DNA of 64,000 nucleotides from Telopea speciosissima (GCF_018873765.1 NC_057924.1:9486001-9550000), one strand, 5' to 3'. Positions 11,501-23,701 are shown, numbered from the stretch's first letter. Translations and numbers: made by a program. Notes: generated from the letters alone by a model not told the origin.

Positions 11501-14500
11501 CACACACAGAGGCAGACTCTATCTTGTAATACAACTTGTTGGAGGTTTTTTTTAAGGAGTTGTTTGATTTTGTGGTCTCATATGTAAGGTTTGGTTGGTG
11601 TCTTTCCTTCTTTCTTCTCCCCCCCCTCCTTTTGGTGAGTGACAAAAGCTTTATTGATGAGAAAAAGTAAAAATACACCCTCCAAAGAGGGAAGATGACT
11701 AGGTCACCCTTCACAACAGAATAAAAAATCCACAATCTGCAGTATAGGAGGTCTAAGCACCTCTTGCTTGGCTAAGTCATCAGCTTCCTGATTCACTATT
11801 CTTGGCATAAAAGTGAATGAGAGCAATTCAGCCAGGCTGCAAGAGTTTAAATGTGTATAATTAGATTAGAGGACTATCATTTATCATTGTGACTTATCAG
11901 GACATCCCATCCAATTAATTATATTAATCGAGTCTCCACCATAATATGGTTAAAACCTCTAGATATGGCCAGCTTCAACTCCTCTTTATTGAACTACAGT
12001 TCTGCTCTAGCAGTCACCTTCTCCAAATTGATTGTGAATAAGCTCCTAGTATAGATCTGAAAAAACCAATAATGCCCAAACAACCTGGGTTCCCTAGGCT
12101 AGTGAGCTACCATCAAAGTTCAACTTGAACTTTCCTTCCAGTGGAGCCTATCACGTAGGCACTTCTTCAGTGCTCCTTGCTCTAGAATGTATCACACTAT
12201 CACAGAATTCAATCCCTTTATCTCAGTATTTCTGGGACACCTCCAAATGGATCATTCGTTTCTGCACATGTGCTTTTTTACATGTAATCTTGTCAATCAT
12301 TACCTTTCTTCGGAGAATCTCTCTTCAAACAATCTAGAGTTTCTTTCCTCCACAGACACCAGAATACTGCAAAAAGAACTCTCAATGGGAAGTTTCTTAT
12401 CTCACCAAAATGTGTGAGTTGCCAATATCATTATAACTTCTTGATGTCCTTTGGATACACCCAAGACATTTGAAAAACTATCAAGAAGTGGCACCAAACA
12501 TTTTCAGCGAAAGGGCAGAACAAGAAGAAGTCTTCTACAGACTCTGTTTTGTTTACCCATCCGACACCTGCCTACTGACTCACTGTCTTGTTTATGCATC
12601 AAACACTTGTTGGGATAAAGACACATCCCTGGTCATCTCCTTGGATAAAAATCACCAATTAGCACTTTTTTGTGAGCTAATTCCTGTTCACCCTGAATTT
12701 CAAAGGTACTTTGGCCTTCCATAGCATCTAATCAGGAAAAGGACCTCTTGAATTATCGAGATCATCAGGATAGCAATGATACACAACTCGATGAAAAAAA
12801 ATTGAAAGTAAGTTTACCTTTGGCTTTTAAGGGTCCATATTCTTCTTTCCTGGTCATTTGTGGTTAAAAACACATACTGTAGCCTGTCAATAAGATTTTG
12901 GGCCATTTCTAACTCTGATTCCGTAAATCCTCTTCTAGATGGTGTCTTCACTCTTTTTTGTTTGATCTTTAGGTTGGGGCCCTTGTGCATATTACCCCCC
13001 CCCCCCTTAAATCAGCTGCAGGAAAGAAAAGTTTTTTTCAAGTGTGTGGGTGTGTTTTAGAAGTTAAAACCAGAAAGTACAAGATGACCATGCCTATGTT
13101 ACTACACGTTTGGTCATGAATCTTATCATGTCAGTTCTTTTATTTGTGTGTGTGTGTGTGTGTGTGTGTTTTAGAAGTTAAAACCAAAAAGTACAAGATG
13201 ACCATGCCTATGTTACTACAAGCTTGGTCATGAATCTTATTATGTCAGTTCTTTTATGATTGTGAGAACCAATATAGCCGATTGGTCATAGGGTTTATTT
13301 CCATTAAGTTCTTTGATCTCTCTGTGATTGCTGCATTTTCTTTCTTTTATTTCAACCAACATGGTGACCAGAGAAAGAACTCTGTGTACGGGTTTTCTTC
13401 CAACCTTGAGATTTGGTAGTATCATACAATAATACTGTAGGATTACTAGTGGTACTACAAAGTCTCATGAGATTCTTTCAGGTTTGATTTGGCTTCTAAC
13501 CTGGCAACCAGGTTGATTTCCTGGAATTTGGATTGCTGAACAACTGAAATCAACTACTCTGTTGAAGAGGTTCTACTGTTGGGTTGTTAGATTACTGATT
13601 CATGTATTTCTTACATACAATTCATTGAGAAGGGAAAGATTTTGCTGCTATTTACAAACTTCTAAGAACTGGAAATGGTAGTTGTTTGTGAGAAGTAGCC
13701 ATAATGTTTTCCCTTTTTAATGTTTGGGGGGGGGGGGACTGGGGGGGATCTGGTTCTTCTGGACCTGTATGGGGAAGCCTTTTTAACGTCCTGATTGGGG
13801 CTTTTGCCCCATCTTAGTAAAATTTCTGACTCAGGAAAAAATCATTGGGTTGCGTTTTGGTGTATTGGTCCCATAATGTGCAAGGCTTTGGTTTGGACTA
13901 TTACCTATCCTGCATAACATGCCACCAAAATCCCATGGTAAAGTGGTAGTGAATGAATAGGTGGTTGACATGTTTCCCATGAGTAGTGCACATGAAGCAA
14001 ATTTGTTAAGAGGGAAAGAAAGGGGCCACTAAAAAGCTCTGAATTTGGTGAAGCAGAGATCTTCCAGATCATAATGATGGTTTTGGAAATCGGGGTTGTC
14101 AAAACTATATTCAGGATTCTAGGGCAAGAAGTGTTGATTATGTTGTGTGAGAAGGGTTAGAAATCGACTAGTCTGCGTATTGGATTAATGTTCCCTATTA
14201 TGTTGGTGTATGACTGTATTCAGACTGTTTATATGACCGCCTCTTCAGGCTTTTGTGTTTGGCAGAAATATAGTCACAGTAATATATCTTTTTTCATAAA
14301 CAATTTCTTGCCATTAACTACTTTTTAGGATGCTTTGGAGTTCTTCCTACATCTTCTTGATCAAGTTGAACGGGCTAATGCTGGCAAGCCTGAACCGGAT
14401 CCATCAAGGAGTTTCAAGTTTGGTATTGAAGAACGACTTCAGTGTTCGTCTGGAAAAGTTGCTTACAATAAAAGGGTTGACTGCATTCTCTCTTTGAATA

Positions 14501-17500
14501 TTCCTTTGCATGAAGCAATTAATAAAGGTAAATTCCTGCAATAATCAGTTATGTATTGGTCCCATCCTAAAGTTGTCTCCTAATAATCTCATGATTTGAG
14601 AATTCAGAACAGCTAGAAGCCTTTCAGAGGTTGAAAGCAGCAAAGAGTTTGGAAGGGAAGGAAGTGTGAGTTATATCAACAAGCATCCAATGTAATATTT
14701 GATTCAATCATTTTCCTGTATCCTTCTAATGTTATGTTAATCTATCAGATCTGCAGAGGAAATTGTGCGTCCAAGGGTGCCCCTAGAAGCATGTTTGGCA
14801 AGTTTTTCAGCTCCAGAGGAGGTTCATGATTTTTATAGTGCTGCCTTGAATGCTAGGACAACAGCAATTAAGTAAGTTTTGTCATTATTTATTTGTAAAC
14901 ATCATCAACTTGTGTTATTTTCATGTTCTAGGAAAGCATAATAATAAACTTATCAGTTATAGGGAGTGTGTGATGCACCTCACTTCGTGAATCTTGGTCC
15001 TTTGCCCTGAGTGGCATGCAGACTCATCATTTGGGCCCTAGATTTGGTGAGTAAGCTACCTGTTGAATACTTGGAAATAAAAGCAAATCAGAATTTGAGA
15101 AGTGTAAGTTCCTTGAAACCAGGCTCTGCTAATGCGGTAATGCCCTGGTATTGGTGTAGTAACAAAGATGACCAATGTCAAAACTTTGCCTCACCTTTGT
15201 CAAATTATTTTTGTCATTCCCTCGAAAGGTCAGAACATGGAGGATTTCTGTGAAGTAACCCAATTCACTCATAACCTTAAATGTTCTGAGTGGTCTCATC
15301 TTTTACAGAACTGCTGGCTTGACTTCATTTCCTGATTATCTAGTGTTGCATATGCGAAAATTTGTTATGGAGGCAGGCTGGGTGCCAAAAAAGCTTGGTA
15401 ACTTTGATGCTTCTTTGCTATTTTTTCCTGCAATCAGTGTATGTTTTCTTGGTTTTACATATGTTGTCTTGTCTTCTAGAATAATTGGTGCCTTTGTTGT
15501 CATTTTTCCAGATGTCTATATAGATGTTCCAGATGTTATAGATATTAGTCACATGCGAAGCAATGGTCTTCGGCCGGGAGAAGAACTTTTACCACAAACA
15601 GGTCCGTTAACATGGAAGAGTATTATTAACCTCATATGTACAGTTTAAAGATCATTTTCTTTTCTTCGTATGCCTCTACAACCTGAAAGAAGGGTTAGGC
15701 CTTCGGTTGGTACTGATCAATGTGTTCTACACGTTTAGTGGAAAAATCATGAGTTGAACGAGGAATCTGAATTCTGAAGTAAACTCTTGTGTTAATTTCT
15801 TTTGGATAAATAGAACAGTTATGTTATTTTCATTTATGGAGTATTATTTATTTTGTTCTACTATTCCGAAACCAGGATAATGTTTTGAGTCAATGAGGGA
15901 TTTTTATTGAAAATGAGACAATGGTACTGCCTCATTTTTGTTTTTTTGTTTTAAAAATTTTTTGAAGCTGGGAAGAAATGAAAGTACATCAATAACTTTC
16001 TTCTTTGTACGCCTTAGCAGAAGACAGATTTGTTAAATCATAGATATTTTGAACTGAGGACTCCAAGCCTTAACATGAAGGATTTCATTCCCCCTCTTCT
16101 CTCCATTCTCAATATTCCTTCCCCCTTCGCTCAGTATATTTGAACACTTTGCGTTGTCATATAAGGTGAACAGAAGTATCTGGCCAAGTGCATTCAAAAT
16201 TTTCAATAATTGAAGAATAGAGTTAATGAACAAAATTTTTTTTAAAATTTTTTTGAAATTCTTTGATTTCTATATGCTAATTATTCCCCCCACCTTTTTT
16301 TGCCCTCTATCATAGGACTGAATTCCTTGTCAAGGTTTCAATTTTTCTTTTTTTTTTTTTGTTTTTTTTTGGGGGGTTATTTGATCTTTCGAAATGAGAA
16401 GATGGGGAACCTACACTGGAAAAATTTGAAAACAGGAACCAGAATGAAACACTTTTTGAGGTTTTTAAAGAATTCCTTGTTATTAGCCCTGAAGTAGGAG
16501 GTTTCTGGTTGGGGTTGGGCGTGAAATGGATTATTAGAAACAGTCTTCCCTATGTGGGATGTTTGCATACATGCGTATGAGGAGAAGGCCTTCATACCTC
16601 TCAACAAGTAATGAAATAAGAGTTATCCTTGTTATGTTTGTTGTGCAGTTGCTGAGAGTGGAGTAGAAGCAAGTAAACCTTCAGCCAACGAGGATATTGT
16701 ATCCCAGCTTGCAGACATGGGATTTAACTATCTTCACTGTCAGAAAGCTGCTATCAACACCTCAAATACTGGTGTGGAAGAAGCAATGAATTGGTTGCTT
16801 TCTCACATGAACGATTCAGGTATCATGGCTATACAATACAAAATTTGTCTGTGATATTCTTTAAGACAACCACATCATTGATCAATTCAGGCTTCCAAAA
16901 GGATTGTGTGCATAGCCTAAGTTTGAGTGGGCTAGCTGGCCTGATGTATTTTGTTGTTTCTTGTTTCCAGATATAGACGATCCTATTTCGCAAGAGGCAC
17001 AGACTGCTGAGGTGCTGTTATCATTTGTTGACCAATCAAAAGTAGATACATTGGTGTCATTTGGATTTGAGGAAGAGGTTGCTAGAAAAGCATTAAAAGC
17101 ATCGGTGTGGTTCGCGTATCCTCTTAGTATTGTCTTTGGTTACTTAGACCCTTCTTTTTCAAGTGCTGGAGCTTACCCTTCTGTGTTGTTGATGTTCAAC
17201 TATTAACAGGGTGGGGATATTGAGAAGGCCACAGATTGGATATTTAACCAACCCCAGGTTTCTGCTTCGGCAGACATGGATACTACATCTAGCAGTGCAC
17301 AAAGTGCGACTGATGAGGGCCTACCTGATGGAGGAGGAAGTTAGTTTCTTAGACTGGACCTTTTCTTTCTGCAAAACCATATAAACATCTTGAATTCGAA
17401 ATGGTTCTATTACTTCCACATGTAACTGATTGTGTTTATCAAAAGGATTTAGGGATTGGACCTCAGGATTGGATAGGTCCTAATCCAATACCAAGTTAAT

Positions 17501-17882
17501 TTGGCCAATACAGATGATATTTTTGCAAATGCATGTTAGGATGTTTAAGCCACAGGGAAACTAGAATAAAAAAAAAAAAACTTGAAGTCTCTTTTTCCTT
17601 CTTGGCTGATCATTACTTTGATTTGATTGTCTGAATCTGTTGATTGAATCTTTTTTATTTTGCCGCAATATGAATGTTGATTCTGGTTTTTGCACTTGTG
17701 CAGGGTACAAGCTTATTGGACTGGTGAGCCACATAGGTACCTCTACTCAGTGTGGACACTACGTCGCTCATGTCTACAAAGATGGGAGATGGGTGATCTT
17801 CAATGATGACAAAGTTGGGGCATCTGTGAATCCCCCCAAAGACATGGGATACTTATACTTCTTTGAGAGACTAAAATGCTGA
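2527..17882 (+). CDS. UBP14: UBP14/USP5-type ubiquitin C-terminal hydrolase, 3' part of gene (14 exons, 525 aa)
   Basis: Family role: UBP14 is the plant counterpart of USP5/isopeptidase T, a cysteine protease that disassembles unanchored ubiquitin chains. Exons read by homology and GT/AG sites: 2527-2660, 2741-2797, 2908-2985, 7621-7675, 8813-8893, 14329-14527, 14608-14665, 14749-14871, 15309-15397, 15512-15601, 16649-16819, 16971-17104, 17210-17339, 17704-17882. They sum to 1578 nt and stay in frame to TGA. The Cys box [11 protein letters not shown] spans exons 1-2 (Cys at residue 46 of this part). The His box CGHYVAH and DDK are in the last exon. Two UBA domains lie near residues 337-375 and 404-440. 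Arabidopsis UBP14 is about 797 aa, so the N-terminal part with the zinc-finger UBP domain lies upstream of the window, and the intron entering it exceeds 2.5 kb. The donor after 15601 (GTCCGT) is unusual. All key residues seen are intact. Confidence 0.93.
3297..3370 (-). mobile_element. RTE LINE 3' terminal stub with (TTG)n tail
   Basis: CAACAACAACAACAACAACTC followed by the conserved RTE 3' block is the terminal segment of the LINE read on the minus strand, with its simple TTG tail. It is a separate, extremely 5'-truncated insertion beside the longer copy that starts at about 3400. Confidence 0.7.
5135..6226. mobile_element. 1.1 kb insertion inside the RTE LINE, flanked by ACTCCCT
   Basis: LINE coding sequence is continuous across this segment: LINE text ends ...HALRE at 6232 and resumes RESWWW at 5134. 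The 7-bp ACTCCCT occurs on both sides (5128-5134 and 6227-6233), as a target-site duplication would. The insert carries a possible TATA motif (TTATAAATAAAG near 5474) and a C-rich second half with many ACCCTA motifs. No clear terminal repeats or coding region identify its class; solo LTR is one option. Confidence 0.7.
5997..6020. repeat. Short telomere-like run, four CCCTAA units
   Basis: Four perfect CCCTAA hexamers inside the 1.1 kb insertion, with looser ACCCTA motifs around them. The usual plant telomere unit is the heptamer CCCTAAA, so this is probably simple-sequence drift in a C-rich region. Confidence 0.8.
7936..7971 (+). mobile_element. 36-bp SINE 3' stub with perfect 18-bp target-site duplication
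   Basis: Only the last 36 bp of a tRNA-derived SINE remain (CGGGAGCCTTGTGTGG, then CACTGGGTATGCC and Ts). The end matches the SINE at 27986-28158. It is bracketed by the perfect repeat ATTCCTTTTAAAATATGG at 7918-7935 and 7972-7989. It lies in the UBP14 intron 7676-8812. Confidence 0.8.
9493..11128. mobile_element. Mutator-like element with long terminal inverted repeats
   Basis: The left end (GGGGAAATTGCCTAGATCTA, 9493 on) and right end (TAGATCTAGGCAATTTCCTC, to 11128) are inverted copies. The similarity continues inward with gaps for several hundred bp on each side. Flanks are AGTATTTAA (9484-9492) and AATATTTAA (11129-11137), a 9-bp target duplication with one mismatch, as expected for MULEs. 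No transposase is visible, so it is non-autonomous. The middle (about 9830-9960 and 10130-10640) is less AT-rich and unique-looking and could be captured host sequence. It lies in UBP14 intron 8894-14328. Confidence 0.75.
9969..10014. repeat. C-run followed by (CA)n microsatellite
   Basis: About 15 C bases, then ACAAAA and about 12 CA units, read directly. It lies inside the long-inverted-repeat element. Confidence 0.9.
11471..11509. repeat. (CA)n/(CGCA)n microsatellite
   Basis: Imperfect CA-rich run (acacacacatgcacacacgcgcgcacacac), read directly in the UBP14 intron. Confidence 0.85.
11740..12900 (-). mobile_element. L1-type LINE relic (zinc-knuckle to RNase H end)
   Basis: The minus strand, stitched over several frames, gives RNase H-like text of plant L1 LINEs: KFNFDGSLA near 12125 and [15 protein letters not shown] near 11800. 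The upstream part (12400-12720) resembles the Cys/His region that follows the reverse transcriptase. Many stops are present. It lies in UBP14 intron 8894-14328, antisense to the gene. Boundaries are approximate. Confidence 0.6.
13040..13257. repeat. Tandem duplication of about 90 bp around a (TG)n run
   Basis: The segment beginning TTTTAGAAGTTAAAACCA and ending CATGTCAGTTCTTTTAT occurs at about 13053-13143 and again at about 13169-13258 with a few changes, separated by a (TG)n microsatellite. It lies in UBP14 intron 8894-14328 and is probably a slippage or repair duplication. Confidence 0.85.
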
Positions 17883-18047
17883 AAATGCGGAAGGGACTTT
17901 TGACTAGCCCCGGTACCAGTAACCCCCAGGGTTTTGGTGATGTGGAATGGTTTTGACCACTGCTTTGAGCGGTGGTAATGGAGCTGTTTTATCCTGAGCT
18001 ACCGAGTTCTCATCAGGCATCATTTCTAATTCAGCAATTGCTGCCAA

Positions 18048-18053
18048 AATAAA
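18048..18053 (+). promoter_or_regulatory. Possible polyadenylation signal of UBP14
   Basis: AATAAA lies 166 nt after the UBP14 stop codon, a plausible 3' UTR distance. The motif is short and occurs by chance in AT-rich DNA, so this is tentative. Confidence 0.4.
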
Positions 18054-18390
18054 ACATTCTTTTTGTCCCCTTTTTATTGGAGCTTTCATAAACGATTTGT
18101 GAATATATTAAATTACTAGATGAGTGGTTTATCTTATTAGTCCTTGTGAAACTAGTTAAGATTGTGTGCGTGTGTTTTCTCCTTGTTCTGTTTTGGGAAG
18201 CTGACCTGATAATCTTTTAGAGAGGTTACTGTATATCATTCAAGGTTTTAGTTGATCCCCTAATTTCTCTTTTTTTTTTTAAAAAAAAAAAAAAGATCAG
18301 TATGGAGTATTACGCCTAGTTGTGTGTGGTGTCTGTGGGCCACATTCACTTTTGTTTGTCGGTCAGACCTTTTTTTCTTTGTTTCGAGGG

Positions 18391-18580
18391 GGAATCTTTT
18401 TCCCCTCCAGTACCCGGCCCGGCCCAGTTCCCCCAGTGCCTGTAATAGTATTGGGGGGGGGGGGGGGAGGAATGACCATCCTACTCTTGCCTGAACACTT
18501 TGTCCAGGTGGAGTTCACCTCCTTATTATAAGCACTAAGGAATTGGGTCGGGCAGGGGAATGGAGGAGATAATTTTTCGG
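18391..18580. mobile_element. Foldback MITE, family A (copy 1)
   Basis: Inverted-repeat arms: left AATCTTTTTCCCCTCCAG, right GGAGGAGATAATTTTTCG. The two halves pair over much of about 190 bp, and a G-run sits in the middle. The inner motif around CTTGCCTGAACACTTTGTCC recurs in the other copies listed as family A. No coding capacity. Confidence 0.7.
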
Positions 18581-18608
18581 GGGGGGGGGGCGCATGGATG
18601 GGGGAATT

Positions 18609-18774
18609 GTTATCGTCTACAGTTCCTTGATTGGTGTGGTTCCCTAGTGCCTCCCACAAGGGGGGTGGGACCTACCCAGGACATTTGACCGAACACTCTG
18701 CTTGGGTGGAGTCCACCCTCTTTTTGTGAGAGACACTAGGGAACTGCATCGGTCAGGAACAACATACGATAAAA
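18609..18774. mobile_element. Foldback MITE, family A-like (copy 2)
   Basis: Starts GTTATCGTCTAC and ends ACATACGATAAAA. The arms (GGTTCCCTAGTGCCTCCCAC against GTGAGAGACACTAGGGAACT) form a near-complete hairpin. Very similar to the copy at 23526-23701. No target duplication could be read. Confidence 0.72.
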
Positions 18775-19490
18775 ATTCTTGGATTTGGGGGGGGCGCCAT
18801 GGAGGAATCTGGCTTTGCTTCCCCTTTCCATCCTTCCTCGGTGCCTGAAAATCTGGAGGCAGTTTCTTTTTACCCACGGTGAAGGCGGTGGGCATTAATG
18901 GGGGTTGAAATGAGGATCATAATGAGGGTGGGGTGGTTATTAATTTTCAGGTGGTAAGTTTTCCATCTCCCACTGTGGAGGAAAACTCTCCTAAAATGTT
19001 TATTCCCGATTGGACTATGGTTGCAATACCCTGGGACTCATCATTCGCGTGCAGTCAGTTTTATTCTACGCTACGAACAAAGACTGTTGTGTGGTATGTC
19101 AGATGGTGGTTTGTTTTTGTTTTGGTTCATTCTAGACGAGGACCCATAGGCGACTAGGTGGGTGCTCAAGTTGACAACCCTGAGGGTGGGCTCCCAGGGG
19201 CCATTCCTACGTGGGGAGGAAGCGACTTTGGGGGGACGGGGCTTGTGTTATGTGGCTAATGGGATCCACTATAGTGTATGGGCACTAGATTGGGCCAACT
19301 TAGTATGGGATGGGTTAAAGGGCTTGATTTAACGCGTTTCATCAGTTTCGGAGCTTTTGGCGTATTGGTCAAGTACCTAACAGCTTGAAACCGATACCAC
19401 AAGCCCAGAGCCTGCCTTCGCAAACCACCAGAGCAACCCAGGCGTAAAATATAGCAATGTAAAAAGTAGGTCTATGTGATATGTCAATTA
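18775..19490. other. Intergenic, nothing recognised
   Basis: GC-moderate sequence with G-runs and no open frame resembling a known protein. No inverted or direct repeat of note was seen. Confidence 0.4.
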
Positions 19491-19492
19491 GC

Positions 19493-19660
19493 GAATCATT
19501 GTCCCCTCCAATCCGTTGCCCCCTTCAATTCCTCATATGGTGGTAGAAATGACCATTCTACCCTGTGCCCAAAAACACTGTCCAAGGTGGGGTCCACTCC
19601 CCCCTATTAGAAGAATTGGAAGAATTAGAGGTCCCTGCGAATTGGAGGTGATAATTATTC
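19493..19660. mobile_element. Foldback MITE, family A (copy 3)
   Basis: Begins GAATCATTGTCCCCTCCAAT and ends ATTGGAGGTGATAATTATTC, which are inverted partners. The inner half shares the motif AATGACCATTCTACCCTGTG with copy 1. No coding capacity. Confidence 0.7.
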
Positions 19661-20049
19661 GTCAACTAGCTGTGTGAAACAGAGATACAAACGCGCTAGA
19701 TAATTGAGGGAACTTTAGGTAATTCCACTCTTTATATTCCTTAAAATTGTCCAAACATTGAAAAGAGCTCCGCCCCAATCCTAGTAATTTATTTTTGGAA
19801 AAAGAGCACTAACCGTGCATGGTTGCGGTGCTCAGACACAAGAGCGCACAAAAAGATCCCTAAATCCGTAGTGAAATTAAAAATTCCATCCAAACCAATA
19901 CCTTTGTGCACACTCATTGGCCCCCACTGGTGCAAAAGCTACACTACCAGTTAGCATTCTTTTACCCCTTTTTATTATTATTTTTTTTTTATAGAAAAAG
20001 AAATATTAGCATTAACTAAGAAAGAAAAAGAAATAACATCATCATCTAC

Positions 20050-20830
20050 ATGCATCATTAGTTTTTCAGTCCTAGCCCTATTAGTCAAGTGATGAGCTAC
20101 CATAATATAGATACAGTTTTAAACTTGGCAAAACATCATTTAATTGTCTCGCTTTTTTGTAATCTCTCAAGCATTCCCTTGCCTCCGACTCTTGTGCGGT
20201 TCCTGCACAGCCAAAATTAAGATTGACACAGACAAAGGCTTTATTAATAGCAAGCACAGATGCACACCTTGCTTCACCACTATCTGCTACAAAGCTCCCA
20301 TTACAGATTATGATGCAATCAGAACTTAGAAACACCTCATAGTATGTGGATAGGGGTGAAACTGTACGAGGGTAGGCCAATGGGACAGGATTTCGGGTAG
20401 TAGTGGAAAAGACAATTTTAAATCATAAACCCATTTTGAAAAATTAATAAAAATATCAAAAGGGGTTGGGGGAATAATTTTTATGAATACAAATAGATTT
20501 CGAACTTGCCAAAGGAAGTAACAGGTCAGAAAAGAGGAGGCCAACATATATTGCAAATTTTGAACACTGACTAATAAGCAAACAATGACCACCCATGCAC
20601 CTGGGCTGGAGAGGATCCAAATCAAAGTCCTTAAGCATGGACTAGGATTCTCTACAGTATCGGCGGGGCAGCGGTGCACATCCGACGACACAGCAGAGGC
20701 CAGGTGGTACACATGGCCTCGACTGTGCCACCAGATGTGCACCGCCACCCCACCGATACTGCGGAGGATTTTAATACCCCTTAGCACTTCCCTTGTTCAT
20801 ATCTTCTTGAAGTCTTCTTATTCTGACAAA
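20050..20830 (-). mobile_element. L1-type LINE 3' relic interrupted by a foldback element
   Basis: Minus-strand text resembles the C-terminal region of plant L1 LINEs: FLTCYFLWQVRNLFVF (about 20540) and the RNase H-like IICNGSFVADSGEARCAS (about 20300-20250). Frames are broken. A foldback element lies within it at about 20646-20776. Boundaries are estimates. Confidence 0.55.
20646..20776. mobile_element. Foldback element of about 130 bp
   Basis: The left arm CAGTATCGGCGGGGCAGCGG pairs with the right arm CCGCCACCCCACCGATACTG. Pairing continues inward (GTGCACATC with GATGTGCAC) and across the GGCC-containing centre. No clear target duplication was read. Confidence 0.75.
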
Positions 20831-22599
20831 ACCAACCACATGTCCATTGTATTCTAACCCATTAACAGCATTCCCTGAAACCTCCATTAGTCTAATAATA
20901 CATCTTTCTTTAATGACTATTGAACTAACCATTAGTTGACTCTGTTCTTTTGTCTCCACTCTCCATTAATTGTATCTGTCTATACTAGTTGACAACTAAA
21001 CATCAAAATTTAGTAAAAAAATATTGGGTTTTCACACGTGATTTTATAATCTCCAATAATTAATGGGTTAATAAATTTCTCTAGAACCAAATAAAGTAAC
21101 ATAAGGAACCAGCTTAGTTATATTCTCTCTAACAAAGATGTTTTACAAATTATAACATCTGGGGTCAGTGATTGCCCTTTGGTCGCTGTGGATCCAAATT
21201 TGGCCTCTTGGACTTGGACTATGCCTTCCTTCCAATGTCTATCCTGATTATTCAAAAAGATAGTTTAAATTATACTATTGGGTGGTTCGGATTATACCAA
21301 ACCGGTTTAAAAATGAACCAGGCCTAAGGACCCTTTGGTCTGAAGACAATCTAGCCACCTGACTCGATGGTCTGATCTGGGTTATTTGTCTAAACCCATG
21401 CTTAATTTTGCTTTTTGTTTGGTCCAACCACTGTCCAATCGACCGGTCCAATGGTTGAATCGGTGATTGGATCGGTTGGATCGACCAACAATGGCTGATT
21501 CTCCAAAAAGATTCATTTTATTGGACCGGATATTGAATCGATGTGAAAAAATAATTAAAAATAATAAAAAATGCAACGGCTGATCAAGTCTTTCTTGGGG
21601 ACTTAAGCACGGTCTCATGCTGCAATGACCTCATTATCCTTTCTTGTGTCACGCACTCACGCTTCCGGTGTTGGATATTTGTGTCCATTAAATCCAATTT
21701 AAATAATTTTTGTTATTTTTTTTGCCATTGAATAATACCCTAAGTTCAGATATTTAAATTGTTCACAACTAGGCATTGAACTAAAATTTTAATTCTTATG
21801 GTTGTTACATTGTATATTTGTAGTGAATGAGATTCTAGAGAAATATAAATGTAAAGTACTTATATATTGTGTGTATCGAATTGGATCATTAGGCGAATCT
21901 GGCATGGAATGTCGTCTCTTGTTATTTAACCACAAGACTCTGTTACCAAAAAAAAAAAAAAGAAAAAGACCACGAGACTCTCATTATTGGTATTCTAGTC
22001 TCCAGATTTGATATGTTCTAATTTTTATAGTTGGACTTTATGGTTTATGCATTTTGGTGTACAAAAGATTAATGCTAATACTGACTAATTATCGATGCAT
22101 TGGATTCACAATGTTCATTGGTAAATGAAAGAGGTTCTTTATATGGAATCCACTTCCCTTGTAAGGAAAATATCAAGTGGGAATTCATTGTCTATGATTG
22201 GACAAAATTCTGACTTTGGTGTAGTTTTATAAAATGTTTACAAATACTTTTAAATATCATATTATTTAAATAATTATATTTAAAAATATTTTATGAAACT
22301 TTTATGTCCAATTCATGATTGAGATTCACTGATTATATGTTTCTGATATGTTATGATTATAGATGGTGTTATTATTCCATGCCCGTTGACCTATTTGAAC
22401 GATATTGTTAAGTGTAGAGACTAAGAGGTAAATACTTTTACGAATTTATGGGTTTTATATTATCACCCGCATATAATAAGTAAATACTTTACTTATGTAC
22501 TTGTTGGTGAATAAAAAAGAAATTACAACAACCTTAGAAGGATCACATATAGGATTATCCCACCACTTAAGATTAGGTCCCATGTCTATATATTGTTGC
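20831..22599. other. Intergenic, nothing recognised
   Basis: AT-rich sequence. A stretch near 21400-21500 is rich in GGTCCAA/GGATCGG motifs of the kind found in hAT-like elements elsewhere in the window, but no ends could be defined. No gene, RNA gene or clean repeat was seen. Confidence 0.4.
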
Positions 22600-23525
22600 T
22601 ATGGAGAAGCAGAATACGATCATCCCTCCCCTTCCCTCCAGCTCTGGCTTCCCCTATTCTCCCCCTCCGCCTCCTTGAGCGGCCATGCCCTTCCCTCTCC
22701 TCCTCAGATCAGGATCGTCTTCAGGAAACCCAGTGCCCAAGATGCGCCCAAGGGGCATCTAGAAGTTGAGTTGTACGGCACACATCTCGGTGCATGCCTA
22801 GGAATGTGTGCGGCACAACCCAACGGCTGGCAGTGTCCAGTGTATGCTGGGCTCCCTGGAGACGAGCTAAATTCTTCTCCCTCTCCATTGATTCTTCCGG
22901 GACTTTTCACTTTATTTTAAATTCTTGAAAAAACACCACGCGTTCAACATGCATTGAAGTGAATCGGTGGGACCGATCTGATTAGTTGGCTTATTTTGAT
23001 CATCTACGTAGTGATCGAGGATCAACTTAAGTCAATTCCAATCCAACTCAACCAGAATCGGTGATCCGATTCCGAATCTTATATCCATAACTCCCATGGA
23101 TGGTTCCAGGAATCTTTCCTTCAATTTCACTTGTGATTCATATTTTAAAATTTGCAAGTAATAAAATAAGAACTTCAAAAACTTTGGTCTTCGTTCGAAA
23201 CCTGGTCCCATTCTCAATTTGCCTCTTTTGAAACTTTTTTTTTTTTTGGCTTACATTGGAGTCCAGAGAAATTAAGTTGACGAAAGAAATTAAAAAACAA
23301 GAAAAATTCTCTATTGGAGACATAGGGGTCATGCCAAGCATAGTGAGGTGAAATGACTGTCTCATCTTCATAAAAGATGAAAATCTCTTCCAAAGATGCT
23401 ACAATGTATGTTCTCAAGGGGTGTCGTGCACGCTTGGCCTTTGCACTCCCCCAAAGAAAACTTTATTAACAGTAAATGAGAATATGGTTTGAGGTATCAG
23501 TATTGTATTACTAGTATCAAGTGAT

Positions 23526-23701
23526 GAGTCGTTATCGTCTACGGTTTCCTGACCGGTGCGGTTCCCTAGTTCCTCTCACAAGATGGGGGTGGGACCCACC
23601 TGGAGCACTTGACCGAACAGTCTGCCCAGGTGAGGTCCACCCTCCTCTTGTGAGAGGAACTAGGAAACCACACCGGTCAGGGAACAGTATACGAAAAAAA
23701 T
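23526..23701. mobile_element. Foldback MITE, family A-like, with perfect 9-bp target duplication
   Basis: The hairpin arms start GTTATCGTCTACGGTTTCCT and end ACAGTATACGAAAAAAA. The element is bracketed by TCAAGTGAT at 23517-23525 and 23702-23710. A 9-bp duplication is typical of Mutator-type transposition. Close relative of 18609-18774. It lies upstream of MYB gene 1. Confidence 0.85.

Noticed and set aside
22495-22920. 141-codon open stretch on the plus strand
   Set aside because: The C-rich leader is shared with unit 2 (about 36240), where the frame is not kept. No domain or splice context.
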